This document shows positions 1 to 8,258 of a stretch of DNA of 64,000 nucleotides, one piece after another (the first letter of the stretch is position 1; every line of letters starts with the position of its first letter). The stretch lies in assembly GCF_003846185.1 (NCBI RefSeq), contig NZ_ML123034.1:1354727-1418726 (forward strand), written 5' to 3'. The notes under the pieces are model-generated. The model was given only the letters and a program-made list of their open reading frames with translations, was not told the origin of the DNA and did not search any database. The stretch is from Streptomyces sp. ADI96-02 (GTDB taxonomy: Bacteria > Actinomycetota > Actinomycetes > Streptomycetales > Streptomycetaceae). A program made the translations under genes and the position numbers.

Positions 1-577
1 CGAAGTCCGGATACTGCTGAGGGGTCAGCCCGTACTTCTCGACGACCTTCTCCGGGGTGAACCGGGTCAGCTCGGAGACGCCCTTCGTCGGGTACAGCAC
101 GGTCACGTTCTCGGTGATCAGCTGGAAGGAGTCCCGGTCGCCGGTGACGATCAGCACCTCGAAGCCCGCCGCCTCGGCCTGCGTGGCCAGCGTCGCGATG
201 ACGTCGTCGGCCTCGAACCCGTCCACCGCGAACCGGTCCGCGCGCATCGCGTCCAGCAGCTCGCCGATCAGCTCGACCTGCCCCTTGAACTCGTCGGGGG
301 TCTTGGAGCGGTTCGCCTTGTACTCCGGGAACTCCTGGGCGCGCCACGTCTTGCGGGACACGTCGAACGCCACCGCGAAATGGGTGGGCGCCTCGTCACG
401 CAGGGTGTTCGCCAGCATCGACATGAAGCCGTACACGGCGTTCGTCGGCTGGCCCGCCCCGGTCGTGAAATTCTCCGCGGGCAGCGCGAAGAACGCCCGG
501 TACGCCAGGGAGTGCCCGTCCATGAGGAGCAGGCGCGGTCGGTTGTCTGCCGTGTTCTTCGATGCCGTCTCAGCCAC
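1..577 (-). CDS. polA: DNA polymerase I, N-terminal part (cut by window edge)
   Basis: Reading leftwards from a GTG at 577, the 192 visible codons give the 5'-3' exonuclease (flap nuclease) domain of DNA polymerase I, which removes RNA primers and fills gaps in replication and repair. Visible marks are DGHSLAYRAFFALP near residue 19, the EADD acidic cluster and TGDRDSFQL, which carry metal-binding acids of the family. The rest of the nuclease and the polymerase domain lie beyond base 1. The start is chosen because homology begins soon after it; a G-rich stretch just upstream could be the ribosome site. It is transcribed away from the oxidoreductase gene that follows. Confidence 0.95.
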   Translation of the reverse strand, partial: MAETASKNTADNRPRLLLMDGHSLAYRAFFALPAENFTTGAGQPTNAVYGFMSMLANTLRDEAPTHFAVAFDVSRKTWRAQEFPEYKANRSKTPDEFKGQVELIGELLDAMRADRFAVDGFEADDVIATLATQAEAAGFEVLIVTGDRDSFQLITENVTVLYPTKGVSELTRFTPEKVVEKYGLTPQQYPDF

Positions 578-729
578 GCCCCCGATCCTGCCACGGTCCA
601 CTGACAATCCGGACCGGCCGAGCCGCGCACGGCCCCTCGGCCCCGCTCCGCGCCCGCCCGGCCCGGCGCGATGTCGGCGGCCCGTGACAGGATCGACGCA
701 GAGGACGAGCGCTCGAAGGGGAGCAGATC

Positions 730-3003
730 ATGGCCACCAAGCCTCCGACCGGTGACCCGGTCCAGGACGCCCCGCAGGTCGACGCGGCCCCGCACGCCGC
801 CGCCGGACTGCCCGCCGTCGCCCATTCCCTGCGCATCGCCCAGCAGCAGATGGGCGTGCGCCGCACCGCGCGGACGCTGCTCCGGGTCAACCAGAAGGAG
901 GGCTTCGACTGCCCCGGCTGCGCCTGGCCCGAGGGGGACAAGCGGCATGTCGCCGAGTTCTGCGAGAACGGGGCGAAGGCCGTCGCCGAGGAGGCGACCC
1001 TGCGCCGCGTCACCCCGGACTTCTTCGCCGCCCACCCCGTGGCCGACCTCGCCGAGCGCAGCGGGTACTGGCTCGGCCAGCAGGGCCGCATCACCCAGCC
1101 GATGTACCTGCCCGAGGGCGCCGACCGGTACGAGGCCGTCACCTGGGAGCGGGCCTTCGCCGTCATCGCCGAGGAGCTGACCGCGCTCCGCTCCCCCGAC
1201 GAGGCTCTCTTCTACACCTCCGGGCGGACGAGCAACGAGGCCGCGTTCCTGCTCCAGCTCTTCGCCCGCGAGTTCGGCACGAACAACCTGCCGGACTGCT
1301 CCAACATGTGCCACGAGTCCTCCGGCTCCGCACTCAACGAGACCATCGGCATCGGCAAGGGCAGCGTGTCCCTGGAGGATCTGCACCAGGCCGACCTGAT
1401 CATCGTCGCCGGGCAGAACCCCGGCACCAACCACCCCCGGATGCTCTCCGCCCTGGAGAAGGCGAAGAACGCCGGAGCGAGGATCATCTCGGTGAATCCG
1501 CTGCCGGAGGCGGGCCTGGAGCGGTTCAAGAACCCGCAGACGCCCCACGGCATGATCAAGGGCACCGCCCTCAACGACCTCTTCCTCCAGATCCGCATCG
1601 GCGGCGACCAGGCGCTCTTCCGCCTCCTCAACAAGCTGATCCTGGCGGCCGAAGGCGCCGTCGACACCGACTTCGTCACCGAACACACCCACGGCTTCGA
1701 GGGGTTCGCCAAGGCCGCCGAGGCCGCCGACTGGGACGAGACCCTGACCGCCACCGGCCTCACCCGTGCCGAGATCGAGCAGGCCCTCGACCTGGTCCTC
1801 GCCTCGAAGCGCACCATCGTCTGCTGGGCCATGGGCCTCACCCAGCACAAGCACTCCGTGCCGACGATCCGCGAGGTGGTCAACTTCCTTCTCCTGCGCG
1901 GCAACATCGGCCGCCCCGGCGCCGGCGTCTGCCCCGTGCGCGGACACTCCAACGTGCAGGGCGACCGCACCATGGGCATCTTCGAACGGCCCGCAGCCGC
2001 ATTCCTCGACGCCCTCGACAAGGAGTTCGGCATCACCTCGCCGCGCCACCACGGCTACGACGTGGTCCGCTCCATCCAGGCCCTGCGCGACGGCGAGGCC
2101 AAGGTCTTCTTCGCGATGGGCGGCAACTTCGTCGCGGCCACCCCCGACACCGCCGTCGCCGAGGCCGCCATGCGCCGGGCCCGGCTCACCGTCCACGTCT
2201 CGACCAAGCTCAACCGCTCCCACGCCGTCACCGGAGCCCGCGCGCTGATCCTGCCCACCCTCGGCCGCACCGACAAGGACGTCCAGGCGAGCGGCAAGCA
2301 GTTCGTCACCGTCGAGGACTCCATGAGCATGGTCCACGCCTCCCGGGGCAACCTCGCCCCCGCGAGCCCCCACCTGCTCTCCGAACCGGCCATCGTCGCC
2401 CGCCTCGCCCGCGCCGTCCTCGGCCCCGCCTCCCGCACCGACTGGGAGGGCTTCGAACGGGACTACGCCACCATCCGCGACAGCATCTCCCGCGTGGTGC
2501 CCGGCTTCGAGGACTTCAACGCCCGCGTCGCCCGCCCCGGCGGCTTCACCCTCCCCCACGGCCCCCGCGACGCCCGCCGCTTCCCGACCGCCACCGGCCG
2601 GGCCAACTTCACCGCCGCCCCCGTGGAGTACCCCGAACTCCCCGAAGGCAGGCTGCTGTTGCAGACCCTGCGCTCCCACGACCAGTACAACACCACCATC
2701 TACGGGCTCGACGACCGCTACCGCGGCATCAAGAACGGCCGCCGCGTCGTCCTGGTCAATCCCGACGACGCCGCCGCCCTCCGGCTCCCCGACGGCTCGT
2801 ACACCGACCTCGTCGGCGAGTGGAAGGACGGCGTCGAGCGCCGGGCCGAGGGCTTCCGCGTCGTCCACTACCCGACCGCCCGCGGCTGCGCCGCCGCGTA
2901 CTACCCCGAGACCAACGTCCTCGTCCCGCTCGACGCCACCGCGGACACCAGCAACACCCCCGCCAGCAAGTCCGTCGTCGTCCGCTTCGAGAACACCCGC
3001 TGA
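730..3003 (+). CDS. FdhF/YdeP family molybdopterin oxidoreductase
   Basis: A 757-residue protein of the formate dehydrogenase H-like/YdeP family, which carries a molybdopterin guanine dinucleotide cofactor and an iron-sulfur cluster. Near residues 59-67 is GFDCPGCAW, followed by FCENG, giving the Cys61-x2-Cys64-x13-Cys78 cluster region typical of YdeP. C194 in SNMCHES is a candidate molybdenum ligand; no in-frame UGA selenocysteine is present. GGNFVAATPDT and the C-terminal NTPASK region fit the molybdopterin-binding folds. The true substrate of this family is not established; E. coli YdeP is linked to acid resistance. Start ATG has GGGGAG nine bases upstream. It is followed by a strong terminator, so it is probably monocistronic. 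Confidence 0.88.
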   Translation: MATKPPTGDPVQDAPQVDAAPHAAAGLPAVAHSLRIAQQQMGVRRTARTLLRVNQKEGFDCPGCAWPEGDKRHVAEFCENGAKAVAEEATLRRVTPDFFAAHPVADLAERSGYWLGQQGRITQPMYLPEGADRYEAVTWERAFAVIAEELTALRSPDEALFYTSGRTSNEAAFLLQLFAREFGTNNLPDCSNMCHESSGSALNETIGIGKGSVSLEDLHQADLIIVAGQNPGTNHPRMLSALEKAKNAGARIISVNPLPEAGLERFKNPQTPHGMIKGTALNDLFLQIRIGGDQALFRLLNKLILAAEGAVDTDFVTEHTHGFEGFAKAAEAADWDETLTATGLTRAEIEQALDLVLASKRTIVCWAMGLTQHKHSVPTIREVVNFLLLRGNIGRPGAGVCPVRGHSNVQGDRTMGIFERPAAAFLDALDKEFGITSPRHHGYDVVRSIQALRDGEAKVFFAMGGNFVAATPDTAVAEAAMRRARLTVHVSTKLNRSHAVTGARALILPTLGRTDKDVQASGKQFVTVEDSMSMVHASRGNLAPASPHLLSEPAIVARLARAVLGPASRTDWEGFERDYATIRDSISRVVPGFEDFNARVARPGGFTLPHGPRDARRFPTATGRANFTAAPVEYPELPEGRLLLQTLRSHDQYNTTIYGLDDRYRGIKNGRRVVLVNPDDAAALRLPDGSYTDLVGEWKDGVERRAEGFRVVHYPTARGCAAAYYPETNVLVPLDATADTSNTPASKSVVVRFENTR

Positions 3004-3020
3004 CGCGAGCCCGGCACGGC

Positions 3021-3054
3021 GCCGGCGGCCCCGCCACCCCGCGGGGCCGCCGGC
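3021..3054. terminator. Terminator after the YdeP-family gene
   Basis: A perfect 14-bp GC-rich stem (arms 3021-3034 and 3041-3054) with a 6-base loop starts 17 bases after the stop codon. There is no U tract, as is usual in Streptomyces. Confidence 0.75.
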
Positions 3055-3063
3055 GTGATCCCT

Positions 3064-3079
3064 CTAAGCGTTCGCTCAG
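3064..3079. promoter_or_regulatory. Inverted repeat upstream of PaaI thioesterase, possible operator
   Basis: CTAAGCG-TT-CGCTCAG: two 7-base arms matching at six positions around a TT centre, 60 bases before the thioesterase start. Length and symmetry suit a TetR-type dimer. No cognate regulator is adjacent, so the regulator is unknown. Confidence 0.35.
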
Positions 3080-3138
3080 CCGTCTGGTAAGACAGTGCAG
3101 ACACCAACGAACCAGCGCAGACGATCGGAGCCGGACCC

Positions 3139-3609
3139 ATGGGCGAGCACACCGCACCCACGTTCCCGAAGGAAGTCATCGACGAGTACGCGGCACTCGG
3201 CGTCGACCTCCCCGCCCTCTTCTCCGCCGGCCACCTCGGCGAACGCATGGGCGTGCGCATCGTCGAGGCCTCGGCCGACCGCGTGGTCGGCACCATGCCC
3301 GTCGAGGGCAACACCCAGCCCTACGGACTCCTGCACGGCGGCGCCTCCGCCGTCCTCGCCGAAACCCTCGGCTCCGTCGGCTCCATGCTCCACGGCGGCG
3401 CCGGCAAGGTCGCCGTCGGCGTCGACCTCAACTGCACCCACCACCGGGGCGCCCGCAGCGGCCTGGTGACCGGCGTCGCCACCCCCGTACACCGCGGCCG
3501 TTCCACCGCGACGTACGAGATCGTCATCACCGACGAGCAGGACAAGCGGGTGTGCACCGCCCGCCTCACCTGCCTGCTGCGCGATGCCCCCCGCCCCGAA
3601 GCCGGCTGA
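3139..3609 (+). CDS. PaaI-family hotdog-fold acyl-CoA thioesterase
   Basis: 156 residues, the normal length for single-domain hotdog thioesterases that hydrolyse acyl- or aryl-CoA esters. The core motif YGLLHGGASAVLAET (near residues 58-72) has the HGG turn and the acidic residue on the central helix used for catalysis in PaaI-like enzymes; VGVDLNCTHH forms the following strand. The gene stands alone between two hairpins (3021-3054 and 3639-3674), so it is its own transcription unit. A possible operator precedes it. PaaI of the phenylacetate pathway is the best studied relative, but no paa genes are here, so the substrate is open. Confidence 0.88.
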   Translation: MGEHTAPTFPKEVIDEYAALGVDLPALFSAGHLGERMGVRIVEASADRVVGTMPVEGNTQPYGLLHGGASAVLAETLGSVGSMLHGGAGKVAVGVDLNCTHHRGARSGLVTGVATPVHRGRSTATYEIVITDEQDKRVCTARLTCLLRDAPRPEAG

Positions 3610-3638
3610 TCACCCCGCAGCACCCGCACCGCCGCCCC

Positions 3639-3674
3639 GCCCGGCCGGAATCGCACGCCGCAATCCGGCCGGGC
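3639..3674. terminator. Terminator after PaaI thioesterase
   Basis: Perfect 11-bp stem GCCCGGCCGGA / TCCGGCCGGGC (3639-3649 and 3664-3674) with a 14-base loop, about 30 bases after the stop codon. Confidence 0.65.
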
Positions 3675-3703
3675 AGTGTCATATCTCCTTCCGTGAAAGG
3701 GCA

Positions 3704-3726
3704 GTTGACCAACACCCTCGGTCAAC
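3704..3726. promoter_or_regulatory. Inverted repeat GTTGACC-N9-GGTCAAC upstream of livK
   Basis: Perfect 7-base arms (3704-3710 and 3720-3726) separated by nine bases. The octamer AACACCCT occurs at 3711-3718 and again at 3724-3731, followed by TTGACG. It is likely a regulator site or promoter -35 cluster for the liv operon, but it lies about 480 bases before the livK start. Confidence 0.3.
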
Positions 3727-4208
3727 ACCCTTGACGGCCAAAGCCGTTCCGTGAGCCACTCAGCAGCCATATGCGCCTCGACGGCCCCGAGGGATCTTTC
3801 ACCGATGTAACACTGCGTAACAAGCAGGACATGTGAGATCCAGCCGTCCACTCCGGCACGGGACACCGGAGCGCTCCGGCACGCCCTCCCCCACCGCATC
3901 GCACGTCAGTACCAAGATCACCTCAAGCCCCTTAGCAGAGCTGCGTGTTCTCAGCATGTGGTCATTTCGCACTCCAGCCGAAAGCCACACATCTCCTCAC
4001 AGGAACCTCAAGCCTTGCTCAAGGGCATAACAAGAGAGTCACATCCGTCGCCGACCCATCCCGGACGCCCCCGGCTGCGCTTAGAGTCACCGCCAGTCAC
4101 CGCGCCGCCGGGCGTGTCTGCTGCACGGCCCCTGTACCACCCCAGTACGGCCCGGCGATCGACACGGCACCTCAAGCAGAGGAGGCCGCGCCAGGGAAAG
4201 GACTTTTC

Positions 4209-5432
4209 GTGCGACACCGTTCTTTGCTCATACTCACCGCAGTGCTCACCACAGGAGCACTGACGCTCACCGCCTGCGGGTCGCGCGACGACAGCAACAA
4301 GGGCAGCGGCAGCGGCGACACCCAGACGGTCGTCATCGGCCTCGACGCCCCCCTGACCGGCGACCTGTCCGCCCTCGGCCTCGGCATCAAGAACTCCGCC
4401 GACCTCGCCGTGAACACGGCGAACAAGGACAAGACCGTCCCCGGCGTCACCTTCAAGCTCCAGGCCCTCGACGACCAGGCCCAGCCCTCCGTCGGCCAGC
4501 AGAACGCCACCAAGCTCATCGGCACCAAGGAAGTCCTCGGTGTCGTCGGCCCGCTGAACTCCGGCGTCGCCCAGTCGATGCAGAAGCCCCTCAACGACGC
4601 CAAGCTCACCCAGGTCTCCCCGGCCAACACCGGCACCGAGCTGACCCAGGGCAACAACTGGAAGACCGGCGACAAGAAGCGCCCCTACGCCTCCTACTTC
4701 CGCACCGCCACCACCGACCAGATCCAGGGCGCCTTCGCGGCCAACTACCTCTTCAAGAACGCGAAGATCAAGGACGTCTACCTCATCGACGACCAGAAGC
4801 CCTACGGCGCCGGACTCGCCGCCTCCTTCAAGACGACGTTCACCGAGCTCGGCGGCAAGATCGTCGGCGCCGACCACATCAACCCCGACGACCGCGACTT
4901 CAACTCCGTCGTCACCAAGGTCAAGGGCTCCGGCGCCAAGGCCGTCTACTACGGCGGCGAGTACCCCGCCGGCGCGCCCCTGAGCCAGCAGCTCAAGGAC
5001 AGCGTCAAGATCCCGGTCATGGGCGGCGACGGCATGTACAGCGCCGACTTCATCTCCCTCAACAAGAAGGCCGAGGGCGACATCGCCACCTCCGTCGGCA
5101 AGCCCGTCGAGGAGCTGGAGTCCGCCAAGAAGTTCCTCGCGGACTACAAGACCGCCGGATACAAGGACGCCTACGAGGCCTACGGCGGCGGCACCTACGA
5201 CGCCACCTGGTCGATCATCGAGGCCGTCAAGATCGTCGTCGCCGAGAACGACGGCAAGCTCCCCGACGACGCCCGCGCCAAGGTCCTCGCCGCCATGGCG
5301 AAGGTCAAGTTCGAAGGCGTCACCGGCCCCGTCTCCTTCGACGAGTTCGGCGACACCACCAACACCATGATGACCGCCTACCAGGTCACCGGTGGCAAGT
5401 GGGCCTCCAAGCTCAGCGAGGCCGTCAAGTAA
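4209..5432 (+). CDS. livK: Branched-chain amino-acid ABC transporter, substrate-binding lipoprotein
   Basis: 407 residues from GTG 4209, placed by the AAAGGA ribosome site and by an ideal lipoprotein signal: MRHRS, a hydrophobic core, then lipobox LTAC with the acylated cysteine near residue 22. An in-frame extension back to 3945 would bury the signal peptide and is rejected. The mature part is a type I periplasmic-binding-protein fold (IGLDAPLTGDLSALG, QNATKLI, YGGEYPAGAPL) of the LivJ/LivK family binding Leu, Ile, Val or related acids outside the membrane. It is the first gene of livKHMGF; hairpins before livH probably let it be made in excess. Confidence 0.93.
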   Translation: MRHRSLLILTAVLTTGALTLTACGSRDDSNKGSGSGDTQTVVIGLDAPLTGDLSALGLGIKNSADLAVNTANKDKTVPGVTFKLQALDDQAQPSVGQQNATKLIGTKEVLGVVGPLNSGVAQSMQKPLNDAKLTQVSPANTGTELTQGNNWKTGDKKRPYASYFRTATTDQIQGAFAANYLFKNAKIKDVYLIDDQKPYGAGLAASFKTTFTELGGKIVGADHINPDDRDFNSVVTKVKGSGAKAVYYGGEYPAGAPLSQQLKDSVKIPVMGGDGMYSADFISLNKKAEGDIATSVGKPVEELESAKKFLADYKTAGYKDAYEAYGGGTYDATWSIIEAVKIVVAENDGKLPDDARAKVLAAMAKVKFEGVTGPVSFDEFGDTTNTMMTAYQVTGGKWASKLSEAVK

Positions 5433-5435
5433 CAC

Positions 5436-5456
5436 CGACCGGCCCACTGCCGGTCG
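5436..5456 (+). terminator. First hairpin between livK and livH
   Basis: Perfect 8-bp stem CGACCGGC / GCCGGTCG with a 5-base loop, four bases after the livK stop. It may act as an mRNA stabiliser or partial terminator. Confidence 0.45.
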
Positions 5457-5473
5457 TCACACAAAGCAACCAG

Positions 5474-5508
5474 ACCGCGCGGGAGCGCTACGAGCCCTCC
5501 CGCGCGGT
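5474..5508 (+). terminator. Second, stronger hairpin between livK and livH
   Basis: Perfect 12-bp stem (5474-5485 with 5497-5508) and an 11-base loop, ending 33 bases before livH. An intercistronic terminator here would reduce permease mRNA relative to the binding protein, as is common in ABC operons. Confidence 0.6.
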
Positions 5509-5541
5509 GCCATATCCGAACCACTCCACGGAGGCCCTGCG

Positions 5542-6471
5542 GTGAACGAACTGCCGCAACAGCTGGCCAATGGACTCATCCTCGGCGCGATGTACGGTCT
5601 CATCGCGATCGGTTACACGATGGTCTACGGAATCATCCAGCTCATCAACTTCGCACACGGCGAGATCTTCATGATCGGGGGCTTCGGAGCCCTCACGGTC
5701 TACCTCGGGCTTCCGTCCGGATTCTCCCTCATAGCTGCGATACCCCTCATGATCGTCGGCGGAGTCATCGCCGCCGTCGCCATCAGCATGGCCGCCGAAC
5801 GCTTCGCCTACCGGCCCCTGCGCGAAGCACCACGCCTGGCTCCCCTCATCACCGCCATCGGACTCTCCCTCGCCCTCCAGCAAGCGGTCTGGATGTGGTA
5901 CCCGGACGCGACGAAGGACCGTTCCTTCCCGCAGTTCGAAGGCGAAGCCTTCGAAGTCCTCGGCGCCAACATCCAGCGCGGCGACCTCTTCGTCCTCATC
6001 GTCGCCCCGCTCTGCATGATCGCCCTCGGCCTCTTCGTCTCCAAGACCCGCGCCGGCCGCGGCATGCAGGCCACCTCGCAGGACCCCGACACCGCCAAGC
6101 TCATGGGCATCAACACCGACCGCATCATCGTCATGGCCTTCGCCATCGGCGCCGCGTTCGCCGCCGTCGCAGCCGTCGCCTACGGGCTCAAGAACGGCCA
6201 GATCGGCTTCCGCATGGGCTTCCTCATGGGCCTCAAGGCCTTCACCGCAGCCGTCCTCGGCGGCATCGGCAACATCTACGGCGCCATGCTCGGCGGCGTC
6301 GTCCTCGGAGTCGCCGAAGCCCTCGCCGCCGGATACATGAACGAGGTCCCCGGCATGGAACTCTTCGGCGGCGGCGCCTGGAAGGAAGTCTGGGCCTTCG
6401 TCCTCCTCATCCTCGTGCTCCTCATCAGGCCCCAGGGCCTGCTCGGCGAGCGCGTCGCGGACAGGGCGTGA
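5542..6471 (+). CDS. livH: Branched-chain amino-acid ABC transporter permease LivH
   Basis: 309 residues from GTG 5542, with ribosome site ACGGAGG 9 bases upstream; an in-frame extension to 5392 would overlap livK and lacks a ribosome site. It is a polytopic inner-membrane protein starting NGLILGAMYGLIAIGYT and containing the LivH signature INFAHGEIFMIGGF near residue 36. GLKAFTAAVLGGIGNIYGA near the end is the cytoplasmic loop that contacts the ATPases. It forms the translocation pore with LivM. Its stop TGA shares one base with the livM ATG. Confidence 0.94.
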   Translation: MNELPQQLANGLILGAMYGLIAIGYTMVYGIIQLINFAHGEIFMIGGFGALTVYLGLPSGFSLIAAIPLMIVGGVIAAVAISMAAERFAYRPLREAPRLAPLITAIGLSLALQQAVWMWYPDATKDRSFPQFEGEAFEVLGANIQRGDLFVLIVAPLCMIALGLFVSKTRAGRGMQATSQDPDTAKLMGINTDRIIVMAFAIGAAFAAVAAVAYGLKNGQIGFRMGFLMGLKAFTAAVLGGIGNIYGAMLGGVVLGVAEALAAGYMNEVPGMELFGGGAWKEVWAFVLLILVLLIRPQGLLGERVADRA

Positions 6472-8258
6472 TGTCCATGACCACCACCACCGCACCGGCC
6501 CTCCTGCCGCTGCCCCCCGCCACGGCCCGCGCCCTCACCGCCCTCGGCGCCGCCATCGCCCTCGCCGGCACCTTCCTCGCCTGGACCTGGACCAGCGAAT
6601 TCCCCGGCGACCTCACCGTCACCGGCTACCCCGGCGGACTCCAGGTCCTCACCCTCATCGGCGCCGTCATCACCCTGCTCTTCGTCCTCTCCGGATACGG
6701 AGTCAAGGGCCTGCGCTGGCTCACCCCCGGCGGCGTCAACAGCCCCGTCCGACTCAGCGCCCTCGGCGTCCTCGGCACCACCGGCTTCTCCATCGGCGCC
6801 ATCGCCGTCGAACTCGGCGGAATCGTCAACCTGGAACCCGGAGCCTGGGTCAGCCTCGTCGGCGCGCTCATCGCCACCGTCGCCTCCCTCGGCCTCCCCG
6901 CCGACCAGGAACTCGACGAAACGATCAAGCCCACCGGGCTCGACCGCTTCCTCAACAGCCTCCGCGCCCCCGCACCGGGACGCGCCAAGGCCCTGCCCTC
7001 CTGGGCCGAGATCCTGATCATCGCCGGAGCCTTCGGCGTCGCGCTGTACGTCTTCACCTACGGCATCGACACCGAGTACGCCGAACTCTTCCTCGGCTTC
7101 ATCATCAGCGTGGCCTTCGGCTTCACCGCCCTCACCCGCGCCGGCCTGATCAGCCGCATCACCACCCTCACCACCAAGCACCGCAACGTCACCCTCGCCG
7201 CGGCACTCGTCGCCGCCTTCTGCTTCCCCTTCACCCAGCAGAACGAGGAATACGCCCTCATCGGCGCCAACATCCTCATCTTCGCGACCGTCGCGCTCGG
7301 CCTGAACGTCGTCGTCGGACTCGCCGGACTCCTCGACCTCGGCTACGTCGCCTTCCTCGGCGTCGGCGCCTACGCCGCGGCCCTCGTCTCCGGCTCCCCG
7401 CTCTCCCCCGTCGGCGTCCAGTTCCCCTTCTGGGCCGCCGTCCTCACCGGAGCCGCCGCCTCACTGATCTTCGGCGTCCTCATCGGCGCACCGACCCTGC
7501 GGCTGCGCGGCGACTACCTCGCCATCGTCACCCTCGGATTCGGTGAGATCTTCCGCCTCACCGTGAACAACCTCAACGGCAACAGCGGACCCGACATCAC
7601 CAACGGATCCCAGGGCATCCCCAGCATCCCCGACCTCAACCTCTTCGGCTTCGACTTCGGCGTCAGCCACGACATCGCCGGATTCACCCTCGGCAGGTCG
7701 GCCAACTACTACCTGCTGATGCTCGTCTTCACCGCCGTCGTCGTCCTGGTCTTCCGCCGCTCCGGAGAATCCCGCATCGGCCGCGCCTGGGTCGCCATCC
7801 GCGAGGACGAGACCGCGGCCACCGCCATGGGCATCAACGCCTTCCGGCTCAAGCTCCTCGCCTTCGCCCTCGGCGCCACCCTCGCCGGACTCGCCGGTAC
7901 CGTCCAGGCCCACGTCTCCTACACCGTGACGCCCGAGCAGTACCAGTTCGCCGGCTCCGTCCCCCCGAACTCCGCGTTCCTCCTCGCCGCCGTCATCCTC
8001 GGCGGCATGGGAACCCTCAGCGGACCCCTCGTCGGCGCCGCGCTGCTCTACCTCATCCCGGCCAAGCTGCAGTTCATGCAGGACTACCAGCTGTTCCTCT
8101 TCGGCATCGCGCTCATCCTCCTGATGCGCTTCCGCCCCGAAGGACTCGTCGCCGACCGCAGGAAGCAGCTCGAATTCCACGAGACCGGGCAGCTCGACGT
8201 ACCACCGGACGCACCACTCACCGCGACAGCCGCCGGCACCACGAAGGCGGGGGCGTGA
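6471..8258 (+). CDS. livM: Branched-chain amino-acid ABC transporter permease LivM, long N-terminus
   Basis: 595 residues. The C-terminal part from about residue 270 is a standard LivM permease (LNVVVGLAGLLDLGYVAF, TLRLRGDYLAIVTLGFGE, LLAAVILGGMGTLSGPLV). About 250 residues precede it, with further hydrophobic segments (for example ALTALGAAIALAGTFLAWTW near residue 20) and no catalytic motif. This makes it longer than E. coli LivM (about 425 residues). Start is ATG 6471 overlapping the livH stop; GTG 6468 in frame is an alternative. It is translationally coupled to livG by GTGA. Confidence 0.92.
   Translation: MSMTTTTAPALLPLPPATARALTALGAAIALAGTFLAWTWTSEFPGDLTVTGYPGGLQVLTLIGAVITLLFVLSGYGVKGLRWLTPGGVNSPVRLSALGVLGTTGFSIGAIAVELGGIVNLEPGAWVSLVGALIATVASLGLPADQELDETIKPTGLDRFLNSLRAPAPGRAKALPSWAEILIIAGAFGVALYVFTYGIDTEYAELFLGFIISVAFGFTALTRAGLISRITTLTTKHRNVTLAAALVAAFCFPFTQQNEEYALIGANILIFATVALGLNVVVGLAGLLDLGYVAFLGVGAYAAALVSGSPLSPVGVQFPFWAAVLTGAAASLIFGVLIGAPTLRLRGDYLAIVTLGFGEIFRLTVNNLNGNSGPDITNGSQGIPSIPDLNLFGFDFGVSHDIAGFTLGRSANYYLLMLVFTAVVVLVFRRSGESRIGRAWVAIREDETAATAMGINAFRLKLLAFALGATLAGLAGTVQAHVSYTVTPEQYQFAGSVPPNSAFLLAAVILGGMGTLSGPLVGAALLYLIPAKLQFMQDYQLFLFGIALILLMRFRPEGLVADRRKQLEFHETGQLDVPPDAPLTATAAGTTKAGA

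Larger units (their letters stand above)
3610..4208. other. 599-base gap: thioesterase terminator and livK control region
   Basis: No gene is supported here. It holds the terminator at 3639-3674 and a TTGACC-type inverted repeat at 3704-3726. An AT-richer stretch around 3770-4030 follows, and then the livK leader ending in the AAAGGA ribosome site. A 65-codon open frame at 3833-4030 lacks a ribosome site and looks like chance. Confidence 0.6.

Noticed and set aside
268..2868. Very long open frames on the opposite strand of the YdeP gene, and similar ones opposite liv, gltB, pepN and others
   Set aside because: High GC leaves antisense frames free of stops. They encode low-complexity Gly/Val/Asp/Ala or Arg/Pro/Ala-rich strings with no motifs, while the opposite strand has clear enzymes.
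3833..4030. 65-codon frame upstream of livK
   Set aside because: No ribosome site, no recognisable motif and no codon bias; the region looks like a long leader.
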